Shown piece after piece: positions 1 to 9,471 of a stretch of DNA of 64,000 nucleotides. The position numbers were made by a program, and so were the translations under genes. The notes under the pieces were generated by a model. The model saw only the letters and a program-made list of their open reading frames with translations. It had not been told where the DNA came from and made no database searches. The stretch is taken from NCBI RefSeq assembly GCF_900168025.1, contig NZ_FUYN01000003.1, positions 62,001 through 126,000 on the forward strand, written 5' to 3'. Position 1 is the first letter of the stretch. Every line of letters begins with the position of its first letter. The stretch is from Acetoanaerobium noterae (GTDB taxonomy: Bacteria > Bacillota > Clostridia > Peptostreptococcales > Filifactoraceae).

Positions 1-208
1 CAAATCTAGTTCTTATATCCATTGCAGATTCGTCTATCTTCATATCTTGATAAACATGAAGGCTGTACCCTAAAGCATAATTTTCATATTGATTGGTGTA
101 CTCATTAAGCGATACTACTGTGGATGCTGACTCGGCAGACGCCTCAATTGGCAGTAAGGTAAGCCCTAGGATTAATGCTAATCCTAATAATGTCAATTTC
201 TTTTTCAT
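1..208 (-). CDS. Secreted protein, N-terminal part (runs off window)
   Basis: Only the first 69 codons are inside the window. They open with a lysine-rich start, a hydrophobic core and an AEA/AES-type signal peptidase site near residues 23-28, so the product is exported. An AGGAGGA ribosome binding site stands a few bases before the ATG. The mature part begins with a Tyr/Asn-rich stretch and has no motif I recognise. The gene follows homoserine dehydrogenase by 25 bp on the same strand. I cannot assign a family from this fragment. Confidence 0.7.
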   Translation of the reverse strand, partial: MKKKLTLLGLALILGLTLLPIEASAESASTVVSLNEYTNQYENYALGYSLHVYQDMKIDESAMDIRTRF

Positions 209-232
209 GGTTCCTCCTAGATTATCTCTATA

Positions 233-1444
233 TTATAGAAGCTCGCTTGGAATTAAAGCATCATCAAGTCTAGCAATAAAATAGTTTTGATTAGCTACAT
301 TTATTTCATCAGCATAATTTTTAATCTCTGATGAAGTAATTTTCTCAGCAATAAAAGCTCCTTTGTGTAAATTTATTAAATTATAAGCTGAAAGCTTTGC
401 TTTTAATTCTTCTATTTTATTTGTATCATTTAACCTCACGTAATAATCTGCTAAAATTGGATTTACTTTTGTGCTAGAAAAATCAACTGCTAGGTGTTCA
501 ATAGCCTCAAGGTTATATATATCTAAAAGATCGCTCACTACTGCATTTGCAGTTGCATATCTTCCAGCTCCTTCTCCATAAAAGCTCACTTCGCTTAGGT
601 TATCTCCTTTTGCCATACCAATATTATAGGCATCAGACACTTGGGCAAAAATGGAGTTTTGTTTTAAAATAACTGGCTCTACAGCAGCCTTATAATTATT
701 GTCCTCATAAGTAGACCTAGCTATTAGTTTTATGTCGCATCCTGCTTTTTTTGCTATATCCATATCCTGCTTTTCAATATGTCTAATTCCATTTATTTGA
801 ATCTGCTCAAGTGGAAGATGCTTTTTAAAAATTGTACTAGAAAGCACTGAAATCTTTCTTGCCATATCAGTACCATCGATATCATCTGAAGGGTCTTGCT
901 CAGCATAGCCTTTTTCTTGAGCCTGCTTTAATACATCTGCAAACTCCAGGCCTTCTTTTGACATTTTGCTCAAAATAAAATTGCTAGTTCCATTTAAAAT
1001 CCCAGAAATCTCATAAAAGTTATTTATTCTCGCATTTTGCTTTAAAGGCTTAATAAGAGGTATTCCTCCACCTACACTTGCTTCATATAAAAGTGCTGCG
1101 TTATGGTTTTTAGCTAGAGCTAAGAATTCCTCCATGTGCTTTGCTAGAACTGCTTTATTGGCAGTCACTACATGCTTACCTTGGGATAATGCATACTTTA
1201 TATATTCATAAGGCTTATCAATTCCACCCATAACCTCTACTACAGTATCAATCTCAGGATCGTTTAATATTTCGTAAGGCTCTAAGGTCAAATTCAGGCC
1301 TTGCTCTTCATAAGAGATATATTTGCTTTTATTTCTAACTAGAGCAGCTTTAACTTTTATATCATATTCTTGAAACTTTGTGGTGGATAGAATATCCCAT
1401 ACTCCTCCGCCAACTGTACCTAAACCTAAAATGCCTATCTTCAT
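233..1444 (-). CDS. hom: Homoserine dehydrogenase
   Basis: Reduces aspartate semialdehyde to homoserine with NAD(P)H, the branch point to threonine and methionine. The Rossmann motif GLGTVGGG is at residues 7-14 and the TANK motif with the conserved lysine at 94-97. The catalytic part is followed by a short regulatory tail starting near VNPILADYYVRL, about the size of a reduced ACT domain. I chose the ATG at 1444 because AGGAGG lies 6 bases before it; the in-frame ATG 18 bases upstream would place that ribosome binding site inside the gene. At 403 residues it is slightly short for an ACT-containing enzyme. It follows the fatty-acid operon but is separated from it by a terminator. Confidence 0.95.
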   Translation of the reverse strand: MKIGILGLGTVGGGVWDILSTTKFQEYDIKVKAALVRNKSKYISYEEQGLNLTLEPYEILNDPEIDTVVEVMGGIDKPYEYIKYALSQGKHVVTANKAVLAKHMEEFLALAKNHNAALLYEASVGGGIPLIKPLKQNARINNFYEISGILNGTSNFILSKMSKEGLEFADVLKQAQEKGYAEQDPSDDIDGTDMARKISVLSSTIFKKHLPLEQIQINGIRHIEKQDMDIAKKAGCDIKLIARSTYEDNNYKAAVEPVILKQNSIFAQVSDAYNIGMAKGDNLSEVSFYGEGAGRYATANAVVSDLLDIYNLEAIEHLAVDFSSTKVNPILADYYVRLNDTNKIEELKAKLSAYNLINLHKGAFIAEKITSSEIKNYADEINVANQNYFIARLDDALIPSELL

Positions 1445-1512
1445 CTCAAACCTCCTGATCATAGTATTAAATTCTACTTTATACTATACAATATAAACAC
1501 TATAATTTAAAC

Positions 1513-1569
1513 AAAAAATCCCTTTATAACTATTAAATATTAAATTAATATCTAAAGTTAAAAGGGATT
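1513..1569 (-). terminator. Terminator after fabZ
   Basis: AATCCCTTT (1517-1525) is complementary to AAAGGGATT (1561-1569), with an AT-rich interior that can extend the stem. Read on the minus strand, the stem is followed by a run of six T. It closes the fatty-acid operon before hom. Confidence 0.75.
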
Positions 1570-1628
1570 ATATTGTAAGTTTTAAAAACAGATTAACCAT
1601 CTGTATATTCATGTATGAGCGCTAATAT

Positions 1629-2051
1629 TTAGCCGATAGCAAACATCAGCTCGGCTTCTACTGCAACCTTGTCTCCTATTTTAGCTATAGCGCTTCCTAT
1701 TCCTATAGAAGCCTTTGATTTTATAATCTCAACCTCAAGAGTAAGAACATCTCCAGGTTTTACTTTTGTCTTAAATCTAGCCTTATTTATTCCTGCAAAA
1801 TAAGCTGTCTTGCCTTTATTTGCCTCTACGCTTAAAATACATACAGCTCCCGTTTGAGCCAGTGCTTCAATTATAAGCACTCCAGGCATTACATGTTCCT
1901 GCGGAAAATGGCCTTGAAAATAATATTCTGAAGCCGTAACTGCTTTTAGTCCCACTGCCTTTTTGCCAGATTCGAGTTCTAATATCTTATCCACTAATAA
2001 AAATGGATATCTATGTGGGATAATTTCTTGTATTTGATTGCTATCTAACAT
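1629..2051 (-). CDS. fabZ: 3-hydroxyacyl-ACP dehydratase FabZ
   Basis: Dehydrates 3-hydroxyacyl-ACP to trans-2-enoyl-ACP in type II fatty-acid elongation. The 140 residues are full length for FabZ. The hot-dog fold signature HRYPFLLVD is at 13-21; the catalytic pair is His48 (in GHFP) and Glu62 (in IIEALAQ). Its ATG overlaps the fabF stop codon by one base (TAATG), which indicates translational coupling. It is the last gene of the acc-fab operon and is followed by a terminator. No FabA/FabM/FabN-type isomerase is visible in the cluster, so the route to unsaturated fatty acids is not shown here. Confidence 0.97.
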   Translation of the reverse strand: MLDSNQIQEIIPHRYPFLLVDKILELESGKKAVGLKAVTASEYYFQGHFPQEHVMPGVLIIEALAQTGAVCILSVEANKGKTAYFAGINKARFKTKVKPGDVLTLEVEIIKSKASIGIGSAIAKIGDKVAVEAELMFAIG

Positions 2052-3292
2052 TATTTACCCTCCCATTTTTTGAAAAGAAGGCTGGCGTTATGGCCTCCAA
2101 AGCCTAGAGAGTTAGAAATAGCATATTTTACGTCAACTACTCTTTTTTCTCCTTTTACATAATCTAAATCACATTCTTCATCTGGAGTAACAAGTCCTAC
2201 AGTAGGATGAACTACGCCTTCCTTAAGGGACATTATACTAGCTATAGCCTCTACAGCTCCTGCTGCTCCAAGCAAATGACCAGTCATTGACTTAGTAGAG
2301 TTAATAACCATATCCTTGCTATGCTCACCAAATACACGCTTTATAGCTGCTGTTTCTATTTTATCATTGTAAGGAGTGCTTGTTCCATGAGCGTTTATGT
2401 AGATTACTTCTTCCGGCTTAACATTAGCATCTTCTAATGCGTTACTCATAGCTCTAGCTCCACCTTCTCCTGATGGTTCTGGTGATGTAATATGATAAGC
2501 GTCACTAGAACAGCCATAACCTACGATTTCTCCATAGATGTCAGCTCCTCTTTCCTGAGCATGCTCTAAAGATTCAAGCACTAGTACTCCAGCTCCTTCA
2601 CCCATTACAAATCCATCTCTGTCCTTATCAAAAGGAATAGATGCTCTTTTAGGGTCAGTAGATGTACTTAAAGCTGTCATAGATGCAAATCCTGCTATAG
2701 CAAGAGGTGTAATTGAAGCTTCAGCTCCACCTGCAAATACTATATCCTGATTTCCTGATTGAATCAGCTTAAATGCTTCGCCAATAGCATTAGTAGCTGA
2801 AGCACAGGCTGTTACAACAGAAGTACAAATTCCTTTTAGACCTATCGTAATTGCAACATTTCCAGCTGCCATGTTAGAAATAGCCATAGGAATAAAAAGA
2901 GGCGATACTCTATCTGGTCCACTATTTAATAATTTTGTTTGCTCCGCTTCAATAGTAGCTAGGCCACCTATTCCACTTCCAATAACTGCCCCTGCTCTAT
3001 TTTTATCTATCTTATCCATATCCAGTTTGCTATGAGCCAGTGCTTCTTTAGCCGCTACGATTGCAAACTGCGAAAATCTATCTAAACGCTTTGCTTCTTT
3101 TCTTCCTATAAGCTCTGATGGATTAAAGTCTTTAACTTCACCAGCTGTTTTAGCTTTGAAATCAGATGGATCAAAGGCTTTTATTATATCAATTCCACAT
3201 TTTCCTTCTAATAGAGCATTCCAATAATCATTTAGATTGTTGCCAACTGGATTTATTGTCCCCATACCTGTAATTACAACTCTTTTTTGCAT
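2051..3292 (-). CDS. fabF: 3-oxoacyl-ACP synthase II FabF
   Basis: Condenses malonyl-ACP with a growing acyl-ACP in each elongation round. The Cys-His-His triad is complete: Cys163 (TACASAT), His302 ([11 protein letters not shown]) and His339 ([12 protein letters not shown]). The 413 residues match the usual FabF length. GGGAGG lies 5 bases before the ATG. It sits between fabG and fabZ; the fabZ start overlaps its stop. Confidence 0.97.
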   Translation of the reverse strand: MQKRVVITGMGTINPVGNNLNDYWNALLEGKCGIDIIKAFDPSDFKAKTAGEVKDFNPSELIGRKEAKRLDRFSQFAIVAAKEALAHSKLDMDKIDKNRAGAVIGSGIGGLATIEAEQTKLLNSGPDRVSPLFIPMAISNMAAGNVAITIGLKGICTSVVTACASATNAIGEAFKLIQSGNQDIVFAGGAEASITPLAIAGFASMTALSTSTDPKRASIPFDKDRDGFVMGEGAGVLVLESLEHAQERGADIYGEIVGYGCSSDAYHITSPEPSGEGGARAMSNALEDANVKPEEVIYINAHGTSTPYNDKIETAAIKRVFGEHSKDMVINSTKSMTGHLLGAAGAVEAIASIMSLKEGVVHPTVGLVTPDEECDLDYVKGEKRVVDVKYAISNSLGFGGHNASLLFKKWEGK

Positions 3293-3313
3293 ACGTGCCT
3301 CCCATATTATAGA

Positions 3314-4048
3314 TTAATACATAACCATTCCGCCATCTACATTGATTACCTGTCCTGTAATATATCCTGTTTCATCATTTGCTAAAAATTTCACTAGATT
3401 TGCTACATCTTTAGGTTCGCCTATTTTTCTCATAGGTATCGATGATTTAATGTTATCTTTTATTTCATCTGTAAGCTTATCTGTCATATCGGATTTTATA
3501 AATCCAGGAGCTATAGCATTTACTGTAACTGAGTAAGGAGCCATTTCCCTAGCTGCTGACTTTGTTAGTCCAATAACTCCAGCCTTTGATGCTGCATAGT
3601 TTGCTTGTCCTACATTTCCAATTAGACCTATTACAGAAGAAATATTTACTATTCTTCCAAATTTTTGCTTCATCATTAATCTGCTTGCATGTCTGATGCA
3701 ATTAAATGTTCCTTTTAAATTGATATCTATAACCTTGCTAAAATCTTCTTCTGACATTCTAACCAGTAGCTTGTCATTTGTGATTCCTGCATTATTTACT
3801 AATAAATCAATTTTTCCAGTCTCAGAAGTTGCAAAATCTATTAGAGCTTTTGCTTCATCAAAATTGCTTATATCTGCTTTAAAAGTATATGCTTTAGTTG
3901 TTTTGTTTATTTCTTCTACCATTTGAGCTAGGCTGTCGTTTTCTGTTCTATAGTTTATTACTATTTCAAATCCGTCCTTAGCTAGCTCCAAAGCTATTTG
4001 CTTACCCAATCCCTTGGTCGCTCCAGTTATCACTGCTGTTTTTGCCAT
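3314..4048 (-). CDS. fabG: 3-oxoacyl-ACP reductase FabG
   Basis: NADPH-dependent reduction of 3-oxoacyl-ACP. It is a classical short-chain dehydrogenase with GATKGLG (9-15), NNAG (86-89) and catalytic Ser138, Tyr151 and Lys155; 244 residues is typical. I chose the ATG at 4048 because GGAGGA lies 8 bases upstream; a TTG two codons earlier is too close to it. The first 47 bases overlap the end of fabD in another frame, an unusually long overlap for a tightly coupled pair. Confidence 0.96.
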   Translation of the reverse strand: MAKTAVITGATKGLGKQIALELAKDGFEIVINYRTENDSLAQMVEEINKTTKAYTFKADISNFDEAKALIDFATSETGKIDLLVNNAGITNDKLLVRMSEEDFSKVIDINLKGTFNCIRHASRLMMKQKFGRIVNISSVIGLIGNVGQANYAASKAGVIGLTKSAAREMAPYSVTVNAIAPGFIKSDMTDKLTDEIKDNIKSSIPMRKIGEPKDVANLVKFLANDETGYITGQVINVDGGMVMY

Positions 4049-4988
4049 AGCCAAGTTCCTCCAATCTATTTATAGTTTCCTCAAAGGAAATCATATTTTC
4101 AATATTAAAAGTATTTACATCCTTGTTTATTTTCTTAATAAACCCACTTAAGGTTTTGCCTGGTCCTATTTCTACAAAGGTGTCAATTCCATTATCAATC
4201 ATCATTTTTATTGAGTCTTCCCAGTGTACTGAGCTCATTACTTGCCTTACGAGAATATCCTTGATTTGACTTTCATGGTTTATAATGCTAGCATCCACAT
4301 TTGTAACTACAGGAATCTCCATAGGTCTGATATTTATATTTTCAAGCTCTCCTGAAAGCTGAAAAGCTGCACTTTCAAGCATAGACGTGTGAAAAGGTGC
4401 ACTTACCTTCAGTCTCATCGCTCTCTTTGCTCCATGGGCTTTAGCAATCTCACAGGCTTTTTCAACTGCTTCAATTTCTCCACCAATTACAGTTTGTCCA
4501 GGGCAATTAAAGTTACTAGGCTCCACGATTCCAAACGAAGCTGCCTCTTTGCATACCTCTATAGTCTGCTCTTTAGTAAGTCCCATTATCGCAGCCATAG
4601 TTCCTACTCCAGGAGGCACTGCCTCTTGCATATACTTTCCTCTTTTTTGAACTAGCTTAACTGCATCTTTAAAATCTAAGCTATTTGCACAGACATGAGC
4701 GCTATACTCACCTAAACTAAGTCCTGCTACCATATCAGGAAAATCTATTTTTTCTTTCACCGCTTCTAGTATAGCTGAGGTAACTGTTAGGATAGCTGGT
4801 TGAGTAATTTCCGTCATAGAAAGTTCCTCTTCTGATCCGCTAAAGCATATCTCGCTTAAACCAAAGCCCAGTGCTTCATCTGCTAGTTTAAATATATTTC
4901 TTGAGGATTCAAAGTTATCGAAGAAATCCTTACCCATACCTGTATACTGAGCACCTTGGCCAGCAAATACAAATGCTATCTTATTCAT
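4002..4988 (-). CDS. fabD: Malonyl-CoA:ACP transacylase FabD
   Basis: Transfers malonyl from CoA to acyl carrier protein. The N-terminal FVFAGQGAQ motif is at 7-14, the nucleophile Ser91 lies in GLSLGE and the partner His200 in SAPFH. Length 328 residues, slightly longer than the roughly 310 of typical FabD. The extra C-terminus (NSSDNWSDQGIG) is exactly the part that overlaps fabG, so the stop codon has probably drifted downstream. A strong AGGAGGATAAT ribosome binding site precedes the ATG. Confidence 0.96.
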   Translation of the reverse strand: MNKIAFVFAGQGAQYTGMGKDFFDNFESSRNIFKLADEALGFGLSEICFSGSEEELSMTEITQPAILTVTSAILEAVKEKIDFPDMVAGLSLGEYSAHVCANSLDFKDAVKLVQKRGKYMQEAVPPGVGTMAAIMGLTKEQTIEVCKEAASFGIVEPSNFNCPGQTVIGGEIEAVEKACEIAKAHGAKRAMRLKVSAPFHTSMLESAAFQLSGELENINIRPMEIPVVTNVDASIINHESQIKDILVRQVMSSVHWEDSIKMMIDNGIDTFVEIGPGKTLSGFIKKINKDVNTFNIENMISFEETINRLEELGYGKNSSDNWSDQGIG

Positions 4989-4997
4989 ATTATCCTC

Positions 4998-5948
4998 CTA
5001 TAAAAGTCCTAATTTCTTTCCGGTTTTACCGTATAGCTCTTTTGATTCATCCATAATCTCTAGAATAATTTCTTTTGCAGTTTGCTCTTTCTTAATAAGT
5101 CCAGCTACCTGCCCAGCCATAATAGAGCCTTGCTCCATATCTCCCTCTATAGCCGCTTTATATAAAGCTCCTGCTCCTAATTCTTCTAAAACAGCAGGAT
5201 CCACATTTTCTTTTTCTAATGTTTTAAACTTTCTTGTAAGTTTGTTTTTCAGCACTCTAACTGGATGTCCTGTACTTCTTCCAGTAACTTCCGTATCAGT
5301 ATCCTTTGAATCCAAAATTCTCATTTTATAATTTTCATGAACATTGCATTCTTTTGCAACTAAGAATCTTGTCCCTATTTGAAGGGCTGAAGCTCCTAGC
5401 ATAAATGCTGCTAACGCACCTCTGCCATCAGCTATTCCCCCTGCTGCTATTACAGGTATACTTACTGCATCAACCACCTGTGGCATAAGAGCCATTGTAT
5501 TAATTTCACCTACGTGTCCTCCAGCTTCTCCACCTTCAGCTACAAGGGCATCTACCCCTATTCTTTCCATTCTTTTTGCAAGTGCAACTGATGGAACAAC
5601 TGGGATTATAGTTATCCCTGCTTTTTTCCACATCTCTACATATTTGCCAGGATTTCCTGCACCTGTAATTACTACTTTTACTCCTTCTTCACAAACTGCC
5701 TGAGCAATTTCTTCTACAAATGGACTAAGTAGCATTACATTTACTGCAAAAGGTTTATCTGTTGCTTCCTTTACTTTTCTAATTTGATCTACTACCCAAT
5801 CCTTAGGAGCATTTCCAGCTGCAATAACGCCTAAACCTCCAGCTTCTGATACAGCAGAGCATAAACTCCAATCTGAAATCCAAGCCATTCCACCTTGAAT
5901 TATCGGATACTGTATACCAAGCAATTCACAAATCTCAGTTTTTATCAT
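4998..5948 (-). CDS. fabK: Enoyl-ACP reductase II FabK (FMN-dependent)
   Basis: Performs the last reduction of each elongation cycle with FMN and NAD(P)H. FabK is a TIM-barrel flavoprotein of the nitronate monooxygenase superfamily and replaces FabI in many Firmicutes. Visible signatures are IIQGGMAWIS near residue 15, GGEAGGHVGE near 140, AAGGIADGRG near 170 and ALQIGTRF near 190. Length 316 residues. No FabI, FabV or FabL is in the window, so FabK appears to be the reductase of this cluster. AGGAGGG precedes the ATG. Confidence 0.96.
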   Translation of the reverse strand: MIKTEICELLGIQYPIIQGGMAWISDWSLCSAVSEAGGLGVIAAGNAPKDWVVDQIRKVKEATDKPFAVNVMLLSPFVEEIAQAVCEEGVKVVITGAGNPGKYVEMWKKAGITIIPVVPSVALAKRMERIGVDALVAEGGEAGGHVGEINTMALMPQVVDAVSIPVIAAGGIADGRGALAAFMLGASALQIGTRFLVAKECNVHENYKMRILDSKDTDTEVTGRSTGHPVRVLKNKLTRKFKTLEKENVDPAVLEELGAGALYKAAIEGDMEQGSIMAGQVAGLIKKEQTAKEIILEIMDESKELYGKTGKKLGLL

Positions 5949-5991
5949 ATTCCCTCCTAGAAATATGGCCTAGATTCAATATAAATTTTCT

Positions 5992-6019
5992 AAAGACTCT
6001 CTAGGTATAGAGAGTCTTT
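5992..6019 (-). other. Perfect 12-bp hairpin between acpP and fabK
   Basis: AAAGACTCTCTA (5992-6003) and TAGAGAGTCTTT (6008-6019) form a perfect 12-bp stem with a GGTA loop. Neither strand carries a clear T-run after the stem. A partial terminator or mRNA processing/stabilising site that favours acpP over downstream genes fits better than a strong terminator. Confidence 0.7.
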
Positions 6020-6027
6020 TAGTAGGC

Positions 6028-6255
6028 CTATTTTTGTGAGTCGATGTATTTTACAATGTCATCAACAGTTTTGATTTTAGCTGTTTCTTCATCAGCAATT
6101 TCAATTGAAAACTCGTCTTCTAAAGCCATTACTATTTCTACTACATCTAGTGAATCTGCTCCAAGATCTTCTTGAAGTGAGTTAGCAAGCTGAATTTCGT
6201 CTACAGATACCTCTAATTGTTTTGATAAAATTTCCTTTACTTTTTCAAATGTCAT
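6028..6255 (-). CDS. acpP: Acyl carrier protein
   Basis: Carries growing acyl chains on a 4'-phosphopantetheine arm. The attachment site is Ser35 in the GADSLDVVE motif; 75 acidic residues is the normal size. I chose the ATG at 6255 because GGAGGA stands 8 bases before it; an in-frame ATG 15 bases upstream includes that site in the coding region. The gene lies between fabH and fabK, and a perfect hairpin follows it, which may raise acpP mRNA relative to its neighbours. Confidence 0.97.
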   Translation of the reverse strand: MTFEKVKEILSKQLEVSVDEIQLANSLQEDLGADSLDVVEIVMALEDEFSIEIADEETAKIKTVDDIVKYIDSQK

Positions 6256-6301
6256 TTTAAATTCCTCCATTTTTTTAATTTATATAGCAAGTCCTAATAT
6301 T

Positions 6302-7276
6302 TTAACCTTGCCAATTTATCAGTACGCTTCCCCAAGTGAGGCCGCCACCAAAACCAACTAATATTATTTTCTGTCCTTTTTTCAGCATTCCTTTTCTGTT
6401 CATCTCATCTAGAGCGAGAGGAATAGTTGCTGAGGAAGTATTTCCATATTCATCTAGGTTCATATAAAACTTCTCTATCGGTATATTCATTTTTTGCGCT
6501 ACAGATTCTGTGATTCTGTAATTCGCTTGATGTGGTACTATATAATCTATATCTTCAAGACTCATATTTGCTTCTTCAAGTACTGCATTTATACATTTTG
6601 GCATAATTTGAACTGCAAACTTAAATATCTCTCTGCCATTCATGCTAATAACGCTGTTTTTATTTTCTGACTTAGCTATTAGGTTGTTTACTTGAAGTGC
6701 AGGCAGTACTAGATTGCCTTTTACATCTCCACTGCTTCCTGAAAAACTAGCTTTAATTCCATATTCTTCGTTTTTAGCTAATATAGCCGCCCCTGCTCCA
6801 TCTGCAAATATAACGCAGGTGTTTCTGTCTTCCCAGTCTAGAGCTTTTGAAAGAACTTCTGAGCCTATTACTAAAGCATATTTCATATTGCTTCCTTGCA
6901 AGAATTTATCTGCTATTTGAAGACCATAAACAAAACCACTACAAGCCGCTGATATATCAAAGCTAGTTGCGTTAACTGCACCTATAGCTGATTGAACTAT
7001 GCAAGCTACTGATGGAGTAAAAGTGTCTGGTGTAATAGTTCCAAGTATTACAAGTCCTATATCTTCTGGATTAATTTTTGCCATCTCTATAGCTCTTTGA
7101 GCTGCTTTTATTGCTAGCTGAGAAGTATCTTCTCCTTTTGAAAGTCTTCTGGCTTTTATACCAGTCCTTTCAGTTATCCACTCATCACTTGTATCTACAA
7201 ACTGGCTTATATAATTATTGTCAATTATATTTTCAGGAATATAGCTTCCTGTTCCTATAATGGAAGTATAGCTCAT
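6302..7276 (-). CDS. fabH: 3-oxoacyl-ACP synthase III FabH
   Basis: Starts fatty-acid synthesis by condensing an acyl-CoA primer with malonyl-ACP. The triad is Cys112 (AACSGF), His249 (VPHQAN) and Asn279 (YGNTSS). Length 324 residues. A strong AAGGGGGAG ribosome binding site precedes the ATG. It follows the FabT-like regulator by 17 bp, the same regulator-fabH order as in streptococcal fab operons. Confidence 0.97.
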   Translation of the reverse strand: MSYTSIIGTGSYIPENIIDNNYISQFVDTSDEWITERTGIKARRLSKGEDTSQLAIKAAQRAIEMAKINPEDIGLVILGTITPDTFTPSVACIVQSAIGAVNATSFDISAACSGFVYGLQIADKFLQGSNMKYALVIGSEVLSKALDWEDRNTCVIFADGAGAAILAKNEEYGIKASFSGSSGDVKGNLVLPALQVNNLIAKSENKNSVISMNGREIFKFAVQIMPKCINAVLEEANMSLEDIDYIVPHQANYRITESVAQKMNIPIEKFYMNLDEYGNTSSATIPLALDEMNRKGMLKKGQKIILVGFGGGLTWGSVLINWQG

Positions 7277-7293
7277 ATACTCCCCCTTTCCTT

Positions 7294-7749
7294 CTAATCA
7301 GAACTGTTCATATAATTACTTTGAAAAAACTCTTTTAATTTTTCTAAGGAACCAAGAAGTGCTTTATCTTCTTCCAAATTCAAATCGATAAGCATTTTTG
7401 CTACCATTTCCATATGAAAATCTTCATGGATTTTGTAAGCTTCTTGACCTTTATCCGTGAGTTTAATTAGCACTATTCTTCTATCTTTCTCATCTTGCAG
7501 TCTTTGTACATAACCTTTTTTTACTAATCTATTTACTGATGTTGTAAGAGTTCCAAGCGTAATCTTCAAGATTTCAGCTGTTTCAGACATAGTCTTAACA
7601 TCTTCATAGCCTATGGCTTCAAGAGTATGCATTTCATTCATAGATAAGTCTATTATTCCTCTATCCTTTAGAGCTTGTTCTTCTATATCTAAGATATTCT
7701 TGAACAAATCTACCAGTATATCATTAATTAATTTCATTGGGTTTGACAT
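7294..7749 (-). CDS. fabT: MarR-family repressor, FabT-like
   Basis: A 151-residue winged-helix MarR protein. The recognition region includes MSETAEILKITLGTLTTSVN (about 74-93) and the wing KDRRIVLIKLTDKG (about 123-136). FabT of lactic acid bacteria sits before fabH and represses the fab genes when bound to acyl-ACP; this gene has the same position. The acc promoter at 11.3 kb carries boxes matching my recollection of the FabT consensus. Both facts support the name, which still rests on context. GGTGA stands before the ATG. I saw no FabT box directly in front of this gene. Confidence 0.85.
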   Translation of the reverse strand: MSNPMKLINDILVDLFKNILDIEEQALKDRGIIDLSMNEMHTLEAIGYEDVKTMSETAEILKITLGTLTTSVNRLVKKGYVQRLQDEKDRRIVLIKLTDKGQEAYKIHEDFHMEMVAKMLIDLNLEEDKALLGSLEKLKEFFQSNYMNSSD

Positions 7750-7813
7750 GATTTCACCATCCTAATAAATTGTTATATACATATCTTACCCATAGAAACG
7801 CAATTTTGGAACT

Positions 7814-8611
7814 CTATATTGAAAATTCTCCGATATTTCTATACTTATTAAGTCTTTTCTCTAATAAAGTATCTCTTTGAATACCTTCAATTTTAGAAAG
7901 CCCCATTAACAATTTTGACCTAATAAGCTCTGCAGTTTTTGAAGGATTATCATGAGCTCCTTTTCCAGGCTCTTTGATTATTTTATCTACAATTCCAAAC
8001 TGCTTTAAGTCTTCTGCTGTCAGCTTCATCATTGAAGCCGCTTCACTGCTTCTAGAAGAATCCTTCCAAAGAATACTTGCAAACCCTTCTGGCGATAAGA
8101 CTGAGTATATAGCATTTTCTAACATCCAAATTTCATCTGTAACTCCAAGGGCAAGAGCTCCTCCGCTTCCACCTTCACCTATAACTATAGATATAGTAGG
8201 AACCTTTAGCCCAGCCATTTCTATCAAGCAAGTTGCAATAGCTTCACCTTGGCCTCTTTCTTCTGCTCCTAGTCCACAGTAGGCTCCAGGAGTATCTATA
8301 AAGGTTACGATGCTTCTACCAAATTTTTCTGCTTGCTTCATGAGTCTAAGAGCTTTTCTATATCCTTCAGGACTTGGCATACCAAAATTCCTATAAATAT
8401 TTTCTTTTGTATCCCTACCTTTTTGATGACCTATTACTGTTACACTTTTGCCATTTAGAGAAGCTATTCCCCCAACTATTGCTGGATCGTCCTTAAAGCA
8501 TCTATCTCCATGTAGTTCTATAAAATCGTCAAATATATGCTTTATGTAATCTAAGGTAGTAGGCCTTTTTTTATGCCTAGCTAGATTAACTCTATCCATT
8601 GCTGATTTCAT
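7814..8611 (-). CDS. accA: Acetyl-CoA carboxylase carboxyltransferase, alpha subunit
   Basis: With AccD, moves the carboxyl group from carboxybiotin to acetyl-CoA. Crotonase-fold signatures are visible: [18 protein letters not shown] in the middle and [14 protein letters not shown] soon after. At 265 residues it is shorter than the roughly 320 of Bacillus AccA; it starts near the [14 protein letters not shown] segment, a compact form also used by other Firmicutes. The start codon overlaps the accD stop by one base (TAATG) with an AAAGAGG ribosome binding site. Confidence 0.95.
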   Translation of the reverse strand: MKSAMDRVNLARHKKRPTTLDYIKHIFDDFIELHGDRCFKDDPAIVGGIASLNGKSVTVIGHQKGRDTKENIYRNFGMPSPEGYRKALRLMKQAEKFGRSIVTFIDTPGAYCGLGAEERGQGEAIATCLIEMAGLKVPTISIVIGEGGSGGALALGVTDEIWMLENAIYSVLSPEGFASILWKDSSRSSEAASMMKLTAEDLKQFGIVDKIIKEPGKGAHDNPSKTAELIRSKLLMGLSKIEGIQRDTLLEKRLNKYRNIGEFSI

Positions 8612-9471
8612 TAAGCCTCTTTCCTTTCTTTATGAAAGAAGATCAGTTTCGAAAGTACAGTTTTAAGATCTTTTCTTTCTACTATTTTATCTACAAAGCC
8701 TTTTTCTTTTAAGAATTCTGCACTTTGAAATCCTTCTGGAAGTCTTTGCCTGATAGTCTGTTCTATAACTCTAGGACCTGCAAATCCAATAAGCGCTTTA
8801 GGCTCTGCTAAAATAATATCTCCTAGCATTGCAAAGCTCGCTGTTACTCCTCCAGTTGTCGGATGAGTAAGTACAGTTATATATAGTAGTCCTTCTTCTT
8901 TATGTCTGCCAAGAGCTGCACTTGTTTTAGCCATTTGCATAAGTGAAAAAATACTCTCTTGCATTCTTGCTCCACCTGAGGCACAAAATATAACTAGTGG
9001 ATATCTTAGCTCAATAGATTTTTCAACTGCTCTAGTTATTTTCTCTCCTACAGCACTTCCCATGCTTCCCATCATATATCTTGAATCCATAACAGCTAAA
9101 ACCACATCTTCAGTGTTAATCTTTGCTATGCCAGTTATCACAGCTTCCTTTAATCCAGTTTTTAGAGTTGATGTCTTGGTCTTTCTTTCATAATCCGGAA
9201 AATCTATTGGATTTAAGCTTTGAATATTCTCATCTAACTCTATGAAGCTCTCATTATCCGTTATAAGCTCAATTCTGTCCCAAGCACTAAGCGGCATATG
9301 GTATCCACATGATGGACATACCTGCTTTGTCTCTTCTAAATCATTGGCATATATATTGGATTTACATGAACCGCATTTTATCCACATTCCTTCTGGAATA
9401 TTCATAACTGCATCTTTTTTTAACTTTGCATATTGTGTTTTTTTAAAGAGTTGTTCAAAAATGTTAATCAA
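8611..9471 (-). CDS. accD: Acetyl-CoA carboxylase carboxyltransferase, beta subunit
   Basis: The beta partner of AccA. The N-terminal zinc ribbon has all four cysteines, Cys33, Cys36, Cys52 and Cys55. The crotonase core includes [16 protein letters not shown] and [17 protein letters not shown]. Length 286 residues. The start is a TTG that overlaps the last 8 bases of accC; the GGGGG run directly before it is very close, so initiation probably depends on ribosomes finishing accC. Confidence 0.95.
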   Translation of the reverse strand: MINIFEQLFKKTQYAKLKKDAVMNIPEGMWIKCGSCKSNIYANDLEETKQVCPSCGYHMPLSAWDRIELITDNESFIELDENIQSLNPIDFPDYERKTKTSTLKTGLKEAVITGIAKINTEDVVLAVMDSRYMMGSMGSAVGEKITRAVEKSIELRYPLVIFCASGGARMQESIFSLMQMAKTSAALGRHKEEGLLYITVLTHPTTGGVTASFAMLGDIILAEPKALIGFAGPRVIEQTIRQRLPEGFQSAEFLKEKGFVDKIVERKDLKTVLSKLIFFHKERKEA

